Below are positions 34,925-44,465 of a stretch of DNA of 64,000 bases, in pieces. Position 1 is the stretch's first letter, and the number at the start of each line of letters is the position of its first letter. The notes beneath the pieces are model-generated. The model saw only the letters and a list, made by a program, of their open reading frames with translations, had not been told where the DNA came from and made no database searches. The stretch is from Hormoscilla sp. GUM202 (lineage in GTDB: Bacteria > Cyanobacteriota > Cyanobacteriia > Cyanobacteriales > Desertifilaceae), in the NCBI GenBank assembly GCA_005518205.2, contig RFFC02000004.1:1-64000 (forward strand). Reading direction: 5' to 3'. The position numbers were made by a program, and so were the translations under genes.

Positions 34925-37192
34925 ATGAAATTAATGGCTCCAACCGCACCATCTGTTACACCAGCTGAATCTGTTATTCCTGACTGGCTACACTCATGTA
35001 TGATCGTACCGGAGGTCGCCAGTCCGGACCCAGCAGAAATATCCCAGACAGACAGGAGATTAATATGTGAGGCGTTTGAATTTGCCTACCAACTGCACAA
35101 AGGTCAAAACCGGAAATCAGGAGAACCCTACATTTCCCATCCGGTTGCCGTGGCCGGACTGTTGCGGGAATTAGGCGGTAGTGCAGTAATGATTGCCGCC
35201 GGGTTCCTACACGACGTAGTAGAAGACACCGAGGTGACGGCAGAAGAGATCGAAGCTCGGTTTGGCCCAGAAGTGCGGCAAATGGTGGAAGGGGTGACCA
35301 AACTCTCCAAGTTTAAGTTCTCCAGTAAAACAGAACGCCAAGCGGAGAACTTCCGCCGCATGTTCCTGGCAATGGCAAAAGACATCCGGGTGATCGTAGT
35401 GAAGCTGGCAGATAGACTGCACAACATGCGGACCCTGCAATATATGTCCTCAGACAAGCAGCGCCAAATTGCCCTGGAAACCCGAGAAATATTTGCACCA
35501 CTGGCGAACCGACTGGGGATCGGGCGGTTTAAGTGGGAACTAGAAGACCTAGCATTTAAGTATATAGAACCGGATTATTACCGGCTTATACAGGAGTTGG
35601 TCGCAGAAAAGCGGGTAGACCGGGAAAAGAGACTGGAAAACGCGATCGAAATTCTGCAACTGCGTCTGGAGCAAATTGGCATCACCAAAGCCGAGATTAG
35701 CGGGCGTCCCAAGCACCTGTACAGCATATACCAGAAGATGCAGCGGCAGCAGAAGCAATTCGAGGAAATCTTTGATATCGCTGCGGTGCGGATCCTGACC
35801 CAGACAAAGGATGAATGTTACAGGGCATTGGCGATCGTCCATGATGCGTACCGTCCCATTCCGGGTCGATTTAAAGATTACATCGGTTTACCGAAGCCAA
35901 ACCGCTATCAATCATTGCATACGGGAGTGATAGGTCCAACAGGTCGTCCCCTGGAAGTGCAGATCCGCACCCAAGACATGCATTATATAGCAGAATATGG
36001 GATTGCGGCCCATTGGAAATATAAAGAAACGGGGTCGAGCAATACCCAGCTGACAGGAGTGGAGGAAAAGTTTACTTGGCTGCGGCAGCTGCTAGACTGG
36101 CAGAAAGACCTCAAGGATGCTCAGGAATATATGGAGCATATCAGAGATGATTTATTTGAAGACGAGGTGTATGTGTTTACACCCCTCGGGGATGTGCTTT
36201 CCCTCAAGCGAGGATCGACACCGGTAGACTTTGCCTATCGGATTCACACGGAGGTAGGGAACCATTGTGCGGGTGCAAAAGTGAACTCCCGGATGGTGTC
36301 TCTGGATACGGAGCTGAAAAATGGCGACATTGTGGAGATTATCACCCAGAAAAATAGCCACCCGAGCTTGGACTGGCTGAATTTTGTCAAAACTACAGGG
36401 GCGCGGAACCGCATTCGCCAATGGTACAAGCGATCGCACCAGGAAGAGAACATCGCTCGCGGCAGGGAAATGCTGGAGAAAGAGTTGGGGAAAAAAGGTT
36501 TAGAAGCTTTGCTAAAATCAGAACAGATGCAGGCGGTAGCAGAGCGCTGCAATTACCAGCGGGTGGAAGATTTACTGGCAGGTTTGGGATACGGTGAGGT
36601 AACGCTGAATACGGTAGTAAATCGGATCGGGGATGGGAATAAAGCCAAAGAACCAGTGGAAAATCTGTCCACAGAGTCCAAGATTTTCAATCTCCTAACA
36701 TCATCCCCTCCTCAGCAAGATGCCAAGTCCAGTCATGCTTGCCCGATCGCGGGTGTAGAAGGATTGTTGCATCATCTAGCTGGGTGCTGCAACCCAATTC
36801 CAGGGGAAGCAATTATGGGAGTGGTGACGCGGATGCGGGGAATTTCTATACATAAGCAAGGCTGTCCGAATTTGGATCAAATAGAGGGCGGGAGGCTGAT
36901 CCCGGTGAGCTGGAAGGCTACTAATAGCGAGACAAGGCGTGCGCTAACTTACACGGTGCAGGTGCAAATTGAAGCGATCGATCGGGTGGGCGTACTAAAA
37001 GACATTTTATCGCACTTGAGCGAGCACGGCATAAATGTCCGTAATGCCCAGGTAAACACGAACCGGGGTAAGCCAGCGACGATCGACTTGGGAATGGATA
37101 TTTGCAACCTGGGGCAATTCGAGCGGATCTGTAACCAAATTAAAAAGATGAGCGATATCCTGAATATCCGCCGCCTGGGTCAGATGGAGTAA
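34925..37192 (+). CDS. Bifunctional (p)ppGpp synthetase/hydrolase (RelA/SpoT)
   Basis: The 755-residue protein shows the Rel layout. An HD hydrolase domain comes first, with HPVAVAGLL and the His-Asp pair in GFLHDVVEDT, and KLADRLHNMRTL after it. The synthetase domain follows (RPKHLYSIYQKM, NRYQSLHTGVIGPTGRPLEVQIRT), then a TGS domain (VFTPLGDVLSLKRGSTPVDFAY), a zinc-finger-like region with Cys residues (HHLAGCCNPIPG) and a C-terminal ACT domain. Intact HD and synthetase residues imply both activities. It controls the stringent response. Length is usual. Confidence 0.95.
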   Translation: MKLMAPTAPSVTPAESVIPDWLHSCMIVPEVASPDPAEISQTDRRLICEAFEFAYQLHKGQNRKSGEPYISHPVAVAGLLRELGGSAVMIAAGFLHDVVEDTEVTAEEIEARFGPEVRQMVEGVTKLSKFKFSSKTERQAENFRRMFLAMAKDIRVIVVKLADRLHNMRTLQYMSSDKQRQIALETREIFAPLANRLGIGRFKWELEDLAFKYIEPDYYRLIQELVAEKRVDREKRLENAIEILQLRLEQIGITKAEISGRPKHLYSIYQKMQRQQKQFEEIFDIAAVRILTQTKDECYRALAIVHDAYRPIPGRFKDYIGLPKPNRYQSLHTGVIGPTGRPLEVQIRTQDMHYIAEYGIAAHWKYKETGSSNTQLTGVEEKFTWLRQLLDWQKDLKDAQEYMEHIRDDLFEDEVYVFTPLGDVLSLKRGSTPVDFAYRIHTEVGNHCAGAKVNSRMVSLDTELKNGDIVEIITQKNSHPSLDWLNFVKTTGARNRIRQWYKRSHQEENIARGREMLEKELGKKGLEALLKSEQMQAVAERCNYQRVEDLLAGLGYGEVTLNTVVNRIGDGNKAKEPVENLSTESKIFNLLTSSPPQQDAKSSHACPIAGVEGLLHHLAGCCNPIPGEAIMGVVTRMRGISIHKQGCPNLDQIEGGRLIPVSWKATNSETRRALTYTVQVQIEAIDRVGVLKDILSHLSEHGINVRNAQVNTNRGKPATIDLGMDICNLGQFERICNQIKKMSDILNIRRLGQME

Positions 37193-37637
37193 AGGCCGTT
37201 CGTAGTAAGCACTTTAGTGCTTGCCAGGCGCGAAAGCGCCTAGAAAAGGGGGAGAGGAGATCAGATCGCTCTCCTCTTCATCCTCGTCACAATCTTCATC
37301 TTTAGCATCTGTTAAAACTGGCATCAAATTCCTGTATGATAGTTGTGGTGGCTACTCACCTATAAATTGTAGTCCAAATGACACGGGTGTGGTCAAAAGT
37401 AGTTCTCCTACCAACGGGTTTTGACCACACCCTCGTGACCTGGTCACGTTCCGTTGAGGCTCTGCCTCCTGGCCTCGACGGCGGAGCACATAGGAGTCCC
37501 AGAAATCACAAGCTCACAAGAGGCTCCGCCTCAGATTGCTCGTTCCCAGGGAACGAGAGATTTGCAGATGTCCTCTCCTCAGGCAACTCGCACCCAGCGA
37601 GAATTTCCCCGTACCAACTGTTTTTGACCACACCCAA
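37193..37637. other. Repeat-filled intergenic region before selO
   Basis: No gene is supported. From left to right it holds an AAGCACTTTAGTGCTT hairpin (about 37210), a GTGTGGTCAAAA/TTTTGACCACACCC inverted pair (about 37385-37433), a GTTCCCAGGGAAC palindrome (about 37535-37555) and the 71-bp dispersed repeat (37565-37635) that ends two bases before the selO start codon. Confidence 0.6.
37565..37635. repeat. 71-bp dispersed repeat, copy 1
   Basis: The block beginning CAGATGTCCTCTCCTCAGG and ending TTTTTGACCACACCC is repeated almost exactly at 40314-40384. This copy replaces the leader immediately upstream of selO, so the selO ribosome-binding region is built from repeat sequence. Confidence 0.88.
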
Positions 37638-39080
37638 ATGACGCAAACTGAAACTAACAGCAAGCATAATTCATCCAATCCCTTACTAAGTCTCGACTAC
37701 GAACCCGCTCTGGAATCCTTGGGAGACGACTACTACGATGAAGTCGGAGCGGCGGAATTTCCCCAGGATATCCTGAGATGGCGGAATGACGACCTGCTAT
37801 CCCAGCTGGGGTTAGACCCCAAACAGGTGAGAGATGAAGATTTTATCGAAGCCTTTGGCAAATTGCAAGGAGTGCGTCCCTTTTTGGCACTGCGTTACCA
37901 CGGCTATCAGTTTGGGACATATAATCCCCAGCTGGGAGATGGCCGAGGTTTTCTCTACGGACAAGTACGGGGTATGGATGGGGAATTATACGACTTGGGC
38001 ACGAAAGGTTCTGGCCGGACGCCCTATTCTCGCGGGGCTGATGGCAGACTCACCCTCAAAGGTGGAGTGCGGGAAGTTTTAGCAGCTGAAGCATTACATC
38101 GCCTGGGAGTCTGTACATCCCGCTGTTTGAGCATGGTGGAAACGGGGGAACAGCTATGGCGGGGAGACGAACCATCTCCGACTCGTTCCAGTGTAATGGT
38201 GCGTTTCAGTCGTTCCCACATCCGCTTTGGCACCTTTGAAAGGTTGCGTTATTTTGAGCGTACCGATTTGATCGAGAAGCTGTTAGACCATGTAATTGAT
38301 ATTTATTATCCTCCCCATCCTCCCTTGGTTATAAAGGAGAGTGCAGCTGACAGATACCTGCGATTTTATGAAGAATTAGTGCAACGGGTAGCTGCCTTAG
38401 TAGCGCAGTGGATGGCAGCTGGGTTTTGCCATGGGGTGTTGAATACGGATAATATGTCGATTACTGGGGAAAGTTTTGATTACGGTCCCTACGCTTTCAT
38501 CCCCCATTACAATCCCAATTTTACTGCTGCCTATTTCGATTATTACGGACGTTACAGTTACGGTAATCAGTCGCAAGTCTGCAAGTGGAATTTAGAAATG
38601 TTGCAGGTGGCATTATCAAAGGTAATTCCTGCGGCAGAGATGGACAGTATTTTAGCAAGATTTGACGAGTATTATCAGAGTAGCTATCGAGAATTAATGA
38701 TGAAGAGACTGGGGTTAGAGTCAGGAGGGGAAGCAGAGGAGTTACTGAAACTGACAATTGAGGTGTTAAAAGATACGCAGGTAGGTTATCAGCAGTTTTT
38801 CATGGCTTTGAGTGAGGAGTTCGAGCCCAGCTGGCGGGATGATGCCGAACTTATCCCTAATTTTGCTTCGGCTGTTCCTTGGGAGAAATGGCGAAGATTA
38901 TATCAGGGGGTTTTGCAGAGTTTACCTGCTGCGGAGATGGATAATGTTGCGAGTCGCTTAGAAAAGTATAATCCGAAAACGGTGTTACTCAGACCTGCGA
39001 TCGAATCTGTGTGGGAGCAAATTGTAGCGTCCGATAATTGGCAGCCGTTTTATCAGTTGGTGCAGGATATAAAGGAGTAG
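37638..39080 (+). CDS. selO: Protein adenylyltransferase SelO (YdiU/UPF0061 family)
   Basis: Starting at ATG 37638 the protein has about 480 residues, matching the SelO pseudokinase family that transfers AMP to Ser/Thr/Tyr of target proteins. Recognisable segments are [49 protein letters not shown] (nucleotide-binding region), the [19 protein letters not shown] motif with the active-site Asn and Asp residues, and FIPHYNPNF. The longer frame from 37536 is rejected because its extra 34 residues come from the dispersed repeat. The family acts in redox homeostasis; bacterial versions lack the selenocysteine of the human protein. Confidence 0.93.
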   Translation: MTQTETNSKHNSSNPLLSLDYEPALESLGDDYYDEVGAAEFPQDILRWRNDDLLSQLGLDPKQVRDEDFIEAFGKLQGVRPFLALRYHGYQFGTYNPQLGDGRGFLYGQVRGMDGELYDLGTKGSGRTPYSRGADGRLTLKGGVREVLAAEALHRLGVCTSRCLSMVETGEQLWRGDEPSPTRSSVMVRFSRSHIRFGTFERLRYFERTDLIEKLLDHVIDIYYPPHPPLVIKESAADRYLRFYEELVQRVAALVAQWMAAGFCHGVLNTDNMSITGESFDYGPYAFIPHYNPNFTAAYFDYYGRYSYGNQSQVCKWNLEMLQVALSKVIPAAEMDSILARFDEYYQSSYRELMMKRLGLESGGEAEELLKLTIEVLKDTQVGYQQFFMALSEEFEPSWRDDAELIPNFASAVPWEKWRRLYQGVLQSLPAAEMDNVASRLEKYNPKTVLLRPAIESVWEQIVASDNWQPFYQLVQDIKE

Positions 39081-39320
39081 GTTGGGGGGGTGTAGCGCCG
39101 CCCGAACCCGTTCCCAGGCAGAGCCGTGGGAACGAGGGGTCCGGCTACATGAACAAAGCCCACGCTACCCCCCTTAAAAAAGACAGCCCCCCGCGTTTCC
39201 AGGCGGTCCCCTCTTAACGAGGCTGAAGTCTGTCTGTTACCGACTGCAAATATCTCTCGCTCAAGGGCTGATCCTCACCGGGTGCGTTCCCAGCGGGACA
39301 CGCTCTACGAGTGTGCGGAC
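39081..39320. other. Intergenic region after selO with inverted 36-bp repeat
   Basis: It contains the inverted copy (39124-39159) of the repeat at 34331-34366 and a GTTCCCAGGC...GTGGGAAC palindrome. Nothing else is recognisable. Confidence 0.5.
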
Positions 39321-39445
39321 AATAAGCTATTGTTGGCTTACAAGAAACTATTACTGGCGTACAATAACCTATTGCTGGCTTACAACGAACTATTACTGGC
39401 TTACAATAAGCTATTGGAGGCTTATAAAGAACATTGCTGGCTTAC
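39321..39445. repeat. 21-bp tandem repeat array (CTATTACTGGCTTACAATAAG type)
   Basis: Five consecutive 21-bp units with a strongly conserved core (CTATT, then TGGCTTACAA) and a sixth 20-bp unit are present. An open frame reads YKKLLLAYNNLLLAYN-like repeats through it, but there is no start context and the frame runs into the hairpin that follows. The unit is unrelated to the 21-bp array at 33895. Confidence 0.85.
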
Positions 39446-39451
39446 AATAGC

Positions 39452-39513
39452 TTACACTAGGTTTACAGTAAGCTATTGTAGGCTTACAATAGCTTACTGT
39501 AAACCTAGTGTAA
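39452..39513. repeat. Perfect 29-bp inverted repeat (hairpin) with 4-nt loop
   Basis: Arms 39452-39480 (TTACACTAGGTTTACAGTAA...) and 39485-39513 are perfectly complementary and flank the loop GGCT. The inner part of the stem repeats the CTTACAATAGCT motif of the adjoining 21-bp array. No T-run follows, so it is not a normal terminator. Confidence 0.93.
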
Positions 39514-39625
39514 ACAGATTGCGTGGTACAAGTTTCTGACGCTCGGCGCCAGCAGCCGCTCCCAAGGTCGCCGTGCCGGGCACGGCGACACTGTAATTCA
39601 AATAGAGATAAACAAAGAGGAAAAA

Positions 39626-40201
39626 ATGGCTAAATTTCCAAGAACTGAACCAGAAGTTATTGCCCTCGCTAACGGCTTAATCGCCGGATTAACGGCTAAC
39701 ACCACTGTCTATCCCTCTCCACTACTGACAATAGAAGAGTTGACAGCTAACCTTAACAAGGTTATCGCCTCCCAAACCCGGGGACGTCGAGTTCCCAAGA
39801 GATGGTATAAGACAAGAGGCAGAGCCTCAGAGCGCTCGTTCCCAGGGTCTCCCTGGGAACGAGGAAAACGAGGAAAAATAAGACAAACCCCTCGTAACCA
39901 GGGTCTCCCTGGTGCAGAATTATCGCTGTGCCTACTCCGTGCATTACCCAACTGCCCCCACTGCTGCTACTGGCATTCCCCTACTGTTGATTCATTCCAT
40001 CGGGGTGGGATTATCGGGGCAGTTTTGGCGCTGATTATGCTCCCAATGGTATCATCAAGGTCACCGCAATCCCATTTACAATCCGGACTTACTCGGATGC
40101 GGTGAAAGCGATATGCCCCGCCTAGCTTACGATCCTACCGATTGGGCAGCTCAGTTGCAACATTTAGCGAATAAGGTACAGATCCTATATGATCGGGAAT
40201 A
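39626..40201 (+). pseudogene. Decayed conserved cyanobacterial hypothetical gene
   Basis: The start MAKFPRTEPEVIALANGLIAGL and the region to IASQ resemble the N-terminus of a cyanobacterial family of unknown function with a YPSPxLTIEEL segment. After about residue 50 the frame enters repeat sequence (GTTCCCAGGGTCTCCCTGGGAAC palindromes, 39835-39860 and 39895-39915). A later stretch near 40112-40201 reads MPRLAYDPTDWAAQLQHLANKVQ in another frame and might be the remains of a C-terminus. The gene is probably destroyed by repeat insertion and deletion. Confidence 0.55.
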
Positions 40202-40310
40202 GGGGTGCTTCTAGGGTGTGGTCAAAACCCGTTGATCGTTTATGGGCCCTCCCATCTGTCGGATACCCCTGTAGGGGCTCAGCATTCTGGCGAAAAATTA
40301 TGACATAAGT

Positions 40311-41066
40311 TTACAGATGTCCTCTCCTCAGGCAACTCGCACCCAGCGAGAATTTACCCGTACCAACTGTTTTTGACCACACCCGGTTCGGGCGGGGAGG
40401 TCTCCTACCAACGGGTTTTGACCGCACCCGATGAGCGTCTCCCAGGCGTTCCCTCATCTGCGATGCTTCTAGATAGAATTGTTCGGCTTTGCTGAAGCAT
40501 CCTTGGCTATAATATACGTCTCCTAAATTATCAAGACTTTTAGCAACCAGGGGATGTTCGTCTCCCAACAGGCGTATCCTCATCTGCAAGGCTTCTATAT
40601 ACAATGCTTCACATTCACTCCAGTGTCCTTGCGTTTCATACAGTAATGCGAAATTAGAAAGGCAGGTAGCCACATCGAGATGTTCATTTCCCAATAAGCG
40701 TCTCATCATCTGCAAGGCGTCCTTATACAAGCATTCAGATTCGATCCAGCGTCCTTGATTTTCGTAGAGTTCTGCTAAATTATTCAGACTGATAGCCACA
40801 TCGACATGAGAGTCTCCCAACAGGCGTCTCATCATCTGCAAGGCGTCCTTATACAAGCATTCAGATTCGATCCAGCGTCCTTGACTTTTGTAGAGTCCTG
40901 CCAAATTTTGAATACTGGTAGCCACCCTGAGATGAGACTCTCCCCATATTTCTCGCGCTATATCTAATGCTTGTTCGGCATAAGTTACAGCCTCTGCGTA
41001 CTGTTTCAGATGATGGAATTTTATCATCTTTTGATTCAGTTCATCGAACAAATTTATCAGTCCCAT
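40311..41066 (-). CDS. Tetratricopeptide-repeat protein, C-terminus replaced by repeat DNA
   Basis: The protein contains about five kinesin-light-chain-type TPR units of 42 residues (for example VATSIQNLAGLYKSQGRWIESECLYKDAL), from about residue 20 to 210. The last 40 or so residues (from HRVRSKPVGRR onward) are translated from the dispersed 71-bp repeat and its neighbour, so the natural C-terminus has been lost. TPR proteins mediate protein contacts; this one probably had a longer array. Repeats 2 and 3 are almost identical in DNA. Confidence 0.75.
   Translation of the reverse strand: MGLINLFDELNQKMIKFHHLKQYAEAVTYAEQALDIAREIWGESHLRVATSIQNLAGLYKSQGRWIESECLYKDALQMMRRLLGDSHVDVAISLNNLAELYENQGRWIESECLYKDALQMMRRLLGNEHLDVATCLSNFALLYETQGHWSECEALYIEALQMRIRLLGDEHPLVAKSLDNLGDVYYSQGCFSKAEQFYLEASQMRERLGDAHRVRSKPVGRRPPRPNRVWSKTVGTGKFSLGASCLRRGHL
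40314..40384. repeat. 71-bp dispersed repeat, copy 2
   Basis: This is nearly identical to 37565-37635. It is followed by CTCCTACCAACGGGTTTTGACC, also present at about 37406-37428, so a composite repeat recurs. This copy truncates the TPR gene. Confidence 0.88.
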
Positions 41067-41283
41067 TGTTATTTCTACTTTTGATTAGTAGTAGGTGTGG
41101 TTGCTGTCCTACTGATGCCGTGCCCCTACCGATCGGATGTATGAATGACATACATCAACAGGGCGATCGCCCTTTACCGGTCCATCCGGCATCAAGCAGT
41201 AACGGTATATTCTGTATACAGAACCTGATATTCCGATCGTCCTTCCAGGTATTGCAGCAACTGATGAAGATGGTCTTCCTGGA

Positions 41284-41742
41284 TTGCTAGTCAAAGCCCC
41301 AGGAAAGAGGCAGGTTGTTCTGACATCTTCTGGTTCAGCAGAGTATTCTTTGGCGGGCCAAGAATCAGAACTATCGATTTACACCCGTTATCTGATTGAG
41401 GGCATTGATACTGGAGCAGCAGATCTAGATAACGATGGCGAGATTTCTGTGAAGGAGTTGCACAATTACACCAGTCACAAGGTGAGACAAGCAGCTCCAG
41501 CAATGAAGCCACAAATATATGCAGTAGAAGCGATTCGCCTTAATCCTGATGAGGCAGTGTATCACAACAACTTAGGAGACGCCCTGTACAAGCAAGATGA
41601 GCTAGAAAAAGCGATCGAGGAGTATCGAGAAGCGATTCGCCTTAATCCTAATAATGCAGTGTATCACAACAACGTAAGAAACGCCTATCAGAAAGTTAAC
41701 GAGGTTAAGAAGACTTTAACTCAACTATTTTCGGGCAGTTAA
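41284..41742 (+). pseudogene. Remnant of a caspase-like (C14) protein fused to TPR units
   Basis: Residues about 1-75 (GKRQVVLTSSGSAEYSLAGQESELSIYTRYLIEGIDTGAADLDNDGEISVKEL) resemble the end of a caspase-fold domain, including the stretch after the catalytic Cys, but the His and Cys catalytic parts are missing. Two TPR units follow (EAIRLNPDEAVYHNNLGDALYKQ). There is no credible upstream start; the preceding 200 bp contain HIP1 and short repeats. It is best read as a fragment of a larger cyanobacterial caspase-TPR protein. Confidence 0.65.
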
Positions 41743-42141
41743 CTTCTCAAGTGATTAAAAGAATAAAAGGGTTGTTTCATCTTTAATGAGTAAAAGGGCG
41801 ATCGCCCCCATGTGCGAAAAGTGCCATTATTGCCCAAAACTAACCCTGCGGCGCGTGCGAATTCTGGTATTTTTTGACAATATTACCAAGATGAATATCG
41901 ACCAGGTTTATAGTGATATTTTCGTTCGCCAAAAAGTCTACATTGACGGTAGCTAATGCAATAGAAACGAAGGAGTCTTTAATTATTGCTTATGAAGCAG
42001 CAGGCGAAGCGCTTCTACGTCGCGCACTTAGCATCTGCTTCCGGAAAACGGTTTGTCACGCGCCTAGTCTGGAGGCCTTGACATTCTGTACGGGGATTGT
42101 CTATAATAGAGATATCAGGAAATAATCGGAGAGTCGCACCC
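41743..42141. other. Non-coding stretch before the toxin/antitoxin region
   Basis: Nothing convincing is seen apart from one GGGCGATCGCCCCC site (41796) and a short frame around 41930-42000 (TVANAIETKESLIIAYEAAGEALL) that may be a remnant of an antitoxin-like gene. Confidence 0.4.
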
Positions 42142-42381
42142 ATGTTAGAGCAGTTGGACGGAAATCGTGAAAATGAGTTGACCCCATTTTTGAAACATAA
42201 GGGGCGATCGCCAGAGGAACAATTGCAAAAAAATCAAGCGGCGATCGAACTAATAAGAGGATGGCTGGAAGAAGAAGTTACGGAAGAGGAATCAAAACAA
42301 AGGGAAATATATTTTGAATATTTTCAGGAAATTATTGATAGTACGCGCTTGCCAGGACATAAGATTTACTTCATTGAATGA
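42142..42381 (+). CDS. Putative type II antitoxin
   Basis: The ATG at 42142 gives a 79-residue acidic protein (MLEQLDGNRENELTPFLKH...), with CGGAGAG upstream. Its stop overlaps the start of the following PIN-domain gene by 4 nt, the usual arrangement of an antitoxin before its toxin. No DNA-binding motif is obvious. Function is inferred from the neighbour. Confidence 0.65.
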   Translation: MLEQLDGNRENELTPFLKHKGRSPEEQLQKNQAAIELIRGWLEEEVTEEESKQREIYFEYFQEIIDSTRLPGHKIYFIE

Positions 42382-42834
42382 TTGTTTTATTAGATACGGG
42401 AATACTGGGTTTAGTTGCGTCGCCCCACAATACTGGAGAAGCCAAAGAATGTAAACAATGGTTTGAGGGTTTACTTGCTAGAAGGGTAACTTCAGATATT
42501 TGTGATTATGAAGTCAGGAGAGGTTTGCTTCTGGCATCAATTACAAAACCCAATGTTGCCGGGATAGATAAGCTAGATACGCTGCAACAAGTGATTGATT
42601 TTTTACCCCTGACTAAAAGAGTAATGAAAGAAGCAGCTCAACTGTGGGCGGTGGCGCGGAGTCAAGGAATGCATACAGCTGACAATAAAAATATTGATGC
42701 AGATATCATTATCTCTGCTCAGTGGAAACTGCTCGCAGAAGCATATCCAGGTCAATATTGTTGTTGCTACTAAAAATGTTAAACACTTGAGATTGTTTAC
42801 CGAAGCACAGGAGTGGAAAAATATTAAGTTTTAG
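42378..42834 (+). pseudogene. PIN-domain (VapC-like) toxin, frameshifted near its end
   Basis: The frame starts MIVLLDTGILGLVASP with the first PIN acidic residue, and carries DICDYEVRRGLLLASI and NIDADIIISAQWKL, where further metal-binding Asp residues lie. Close to 42750 the frame shifts: the first frame ends YPGQYCCCY, while the alternative frame continues VNIVVATKNVKHLRLF to a stop at 42834, as expected for PIN proteins. One indel therefore breaks the last 28 residues. The nuclease core may remain. Confidence 0.75.
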
Positions 42835-42889
42835 CAGGTTGTTGAGAAAATGGCGATCGCAGCTATTCTCCCAGGATAAACGGCGATCG

Positions 42890-43375
42890 CTATTCTCCTA
42901 CTGCTTGCAAGACGCGATCGTATAGCCGATCGCTTACCCAGAATTCTGCTATAGTAATTAAATCATCCAGAATCGGTTTGACAGCCGCAATCAAACCTTT
43001 GTGTTTTGCTTCAATCAATACTCCTAAAATTCCCGTGAATTTCAGTCCATATTCAGCAGCGACTTTTCTGCCCAATTCTTCATCTATTAGCAACCAGTCC
43101 GCATTTAATGCGATCGCCAGGACAATAGCTTCTGATTCTCCTTCATGCAGTTGAGTTTGCAGGTAAGTTGCCAGTGTTAAGTTGGTAATATTTTGCGTCT
43201 GAATCCAATTTTCAGTCTGCAGTTCCATTGCACCGGGAATTGTATCCCCTTGGCGAGTCAATTCCTGGTAAACCGCTGAGGGAATAATGATGTTGTTGTA
43301 GAGTTGTTGTAAGAGATGTAGCTGTCCTACCGCTGCTAAATTAGTGATAGGCGAAGTGTTACTGACGACAATCAT
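42890..43375 (-). CDS. PIN-domain toxin (DUF3368-type)
   Basis: This 161-residue protein begins MIVVSNTSPITNLAAVG and has LHEGESEAIVLAIALNADWLLIDEELGRKVA, the acidic-residue region of DUF3368 PIN proteins, which are probable RNases of toxin/antitoxin modules. The conserved first Asp is replaced by Asn (VSNTSP), a form seen in this subgroup. It is translationally coupled (4-nt overlap) to the UPF0175 antitoxin gene upstream. Confidence 0.82.
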   Translation of the reverse strand: MIVVSNTSPITNLAAVGQLHLLQQLYNNIIIPSAVYQELTRQGDTIPGAMELQTENWIQTQNITNLTLATYLQTQLHEGESEAIVLAIALNADWLLIDEELGRKVAAEYGLKFTGILGVLIEAKHKGLIAAVKPILDDLITIAEFWVSDRLYDRVLQAVGE

Positions 43376-43617
43376 AAGCGACCCATCTCCCGTAGGTTCT
43401 CCAGGTCTGTTTCAAAATCAGCAACGTCGTAATGGACGGGAATTTTTCGACTTGCGAGTTCATGTTGAAACTGAAGTAAGTGCATGCGGGCAAGGTGGGC
43501 AGCTTTTCCAATACTGATTTTCTTTTTTTGGAACAGCATAATGATAATTTCTAGGGTAAACTCGGCTTCCGACATCCCGCTGGCTTGGAATATGTCATCG
43601 TCAATGGCTATGAGCAT
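43372..43617 (-). CDS. UPF0175-family antitoxin
   Basis: This 81-residue protein with a helix-turn-helix-like centre (TLEIIIMLFQKKKISIGKAAHLARM) and the usual UPF0175 ending (YDVADFETDLENLREMG) is the standard partner of DUF3368 PIN toxins. It precedes the toxin gene with a 4-nt overlap. Confidence 0.85.
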   Translation of the reverse strand: MLIAIDDDIFQASGMSEAEFTLEIIIMLFQKKKISIGKAAHLARMHLLQFQHELASRKIPVHYDVADFETDLENLREMGRL

Positions 43618-43758
43618 GGTATTTTATCCTGACTTGCTGATATCATTATAACAAGGTTCGATAACTATTGCTTTATGAAACGCGATTGTGAGAGCGCAGA
43701 GGCGATCGCAGCTATTCTCAAGGAACAAGGGCGATCGCCTCTATGGGGGCATTTATAG

Positions 43759-43986
43759 CTAAGTTGCGCTTGCTTTAGGATCTCCTTTGTGCGCTTGTTC
43801 GGGAAGAGGCATTGATGATGGAATCAGTGCCGGTTGGGGACTGCGCCGGACCAGGCGATCGCGATACTTTTCCTGAACTTGGCACATATACTCATAGAAA
43901 AGCTGCTCATCATGTTGGCAAGCTTCGTCCATTTCCAGACGGATACGACGGATTTCTTCAAGAATTGGGTCTCGTGTCATATTCAA
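43759..43986 (-). CDS. Small protein next to a broken PIN toxin, possible antitoxin
   Basis: This 75-residue charged protein (MNMTRDPILEEIRRIRLEMDEA...) has a predicted helical N-terminus and a Pro-rich tail. It overlaps the end of the frameshifted PIN gene by 29 bp and reads in the same direction, so it was probably the second gene of that module. The pattern DPILEEIRRIRxE is common in cyanobacterial genes beside PIN toxins. Confidence 0.6.
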   Translation of the reverse strand: MNMTRDPILEEIRRIRLEMDEACQHDEQLFYEYMCQVQEKYRDRLVRRSPQPALIPSSMPLPEQAHKGDPKASAT

Positions 43987-44465
43987 GCTCCATTAATTCT
44001 GCTGGTGTACAAATTATCGGAGTGCGGATTCCATATCGAGCATTAATGCTTTCAATTTTTCTCTTAAAATTGCCATTGACGATATGGGTACAGTTCCAAG
44101 ATACCAAAAAATCAATCCCCTGGTTTGAAGCTAAAGCCAAATGATAGGAATCAGCTCTAGCTTTTAAGGGTATTTGCAGCGCTTCAAAATATATGTTTGC
44201 GAGGCTACGCACTGCTGGCGTTATCTCTAAAACTGCCAAACCAGACACTTGTGCTTGGCGTAACTGTGCTGCTTGACTATCTCCCTTGGCAATTTCTTCC
44301 TCTACAGTCGGGGAAATGACTGCTTCATAATTGGGTAATGCTGTCTCCCACCATTCGGTGGGTGATCTGTTGATGGGCTGCTACTATTAGATCGCGACTC
44401 GGTCTTGCTGTCAAATAACTGATTACACTTGTCTCGATATATACGGTTGGTCTTGGTTCTGGCAT
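43958..44465 (-). pseudogene. PIN-domain (VapC-like) toxin, frameshifted
   Basis: From ATG 44465 the frame reads MPEPRPTVYIETSVISYLTARPSRDLIVAAHQQITH, a clear PIN-domain N-terminus with Glu in YIETS. It then shifts near 44355 (expected ITxEWWE). The correct frame resumes with NYEAVISPTVEEEI and runs through VSGLAVLEITPAVRSLA and DFLVSWNCTHIVN to 43958. One small insertion separates the halves. The downstream small gene at 43759-43986 is its likely partner. Confidence 0.8.

Noticed and set aside
37536..37637. N-terminal extension of SelO
   Set aside because: These 34 codons are translated from the 71-bp dispersed repeat and are not part of the family.
39282..39539. 85-residue open frame with LLLAYN repeats
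   Set aside because: It is produced by a 21-bp tandem array and a perfect hairpin; no start context and no homology is recognised.
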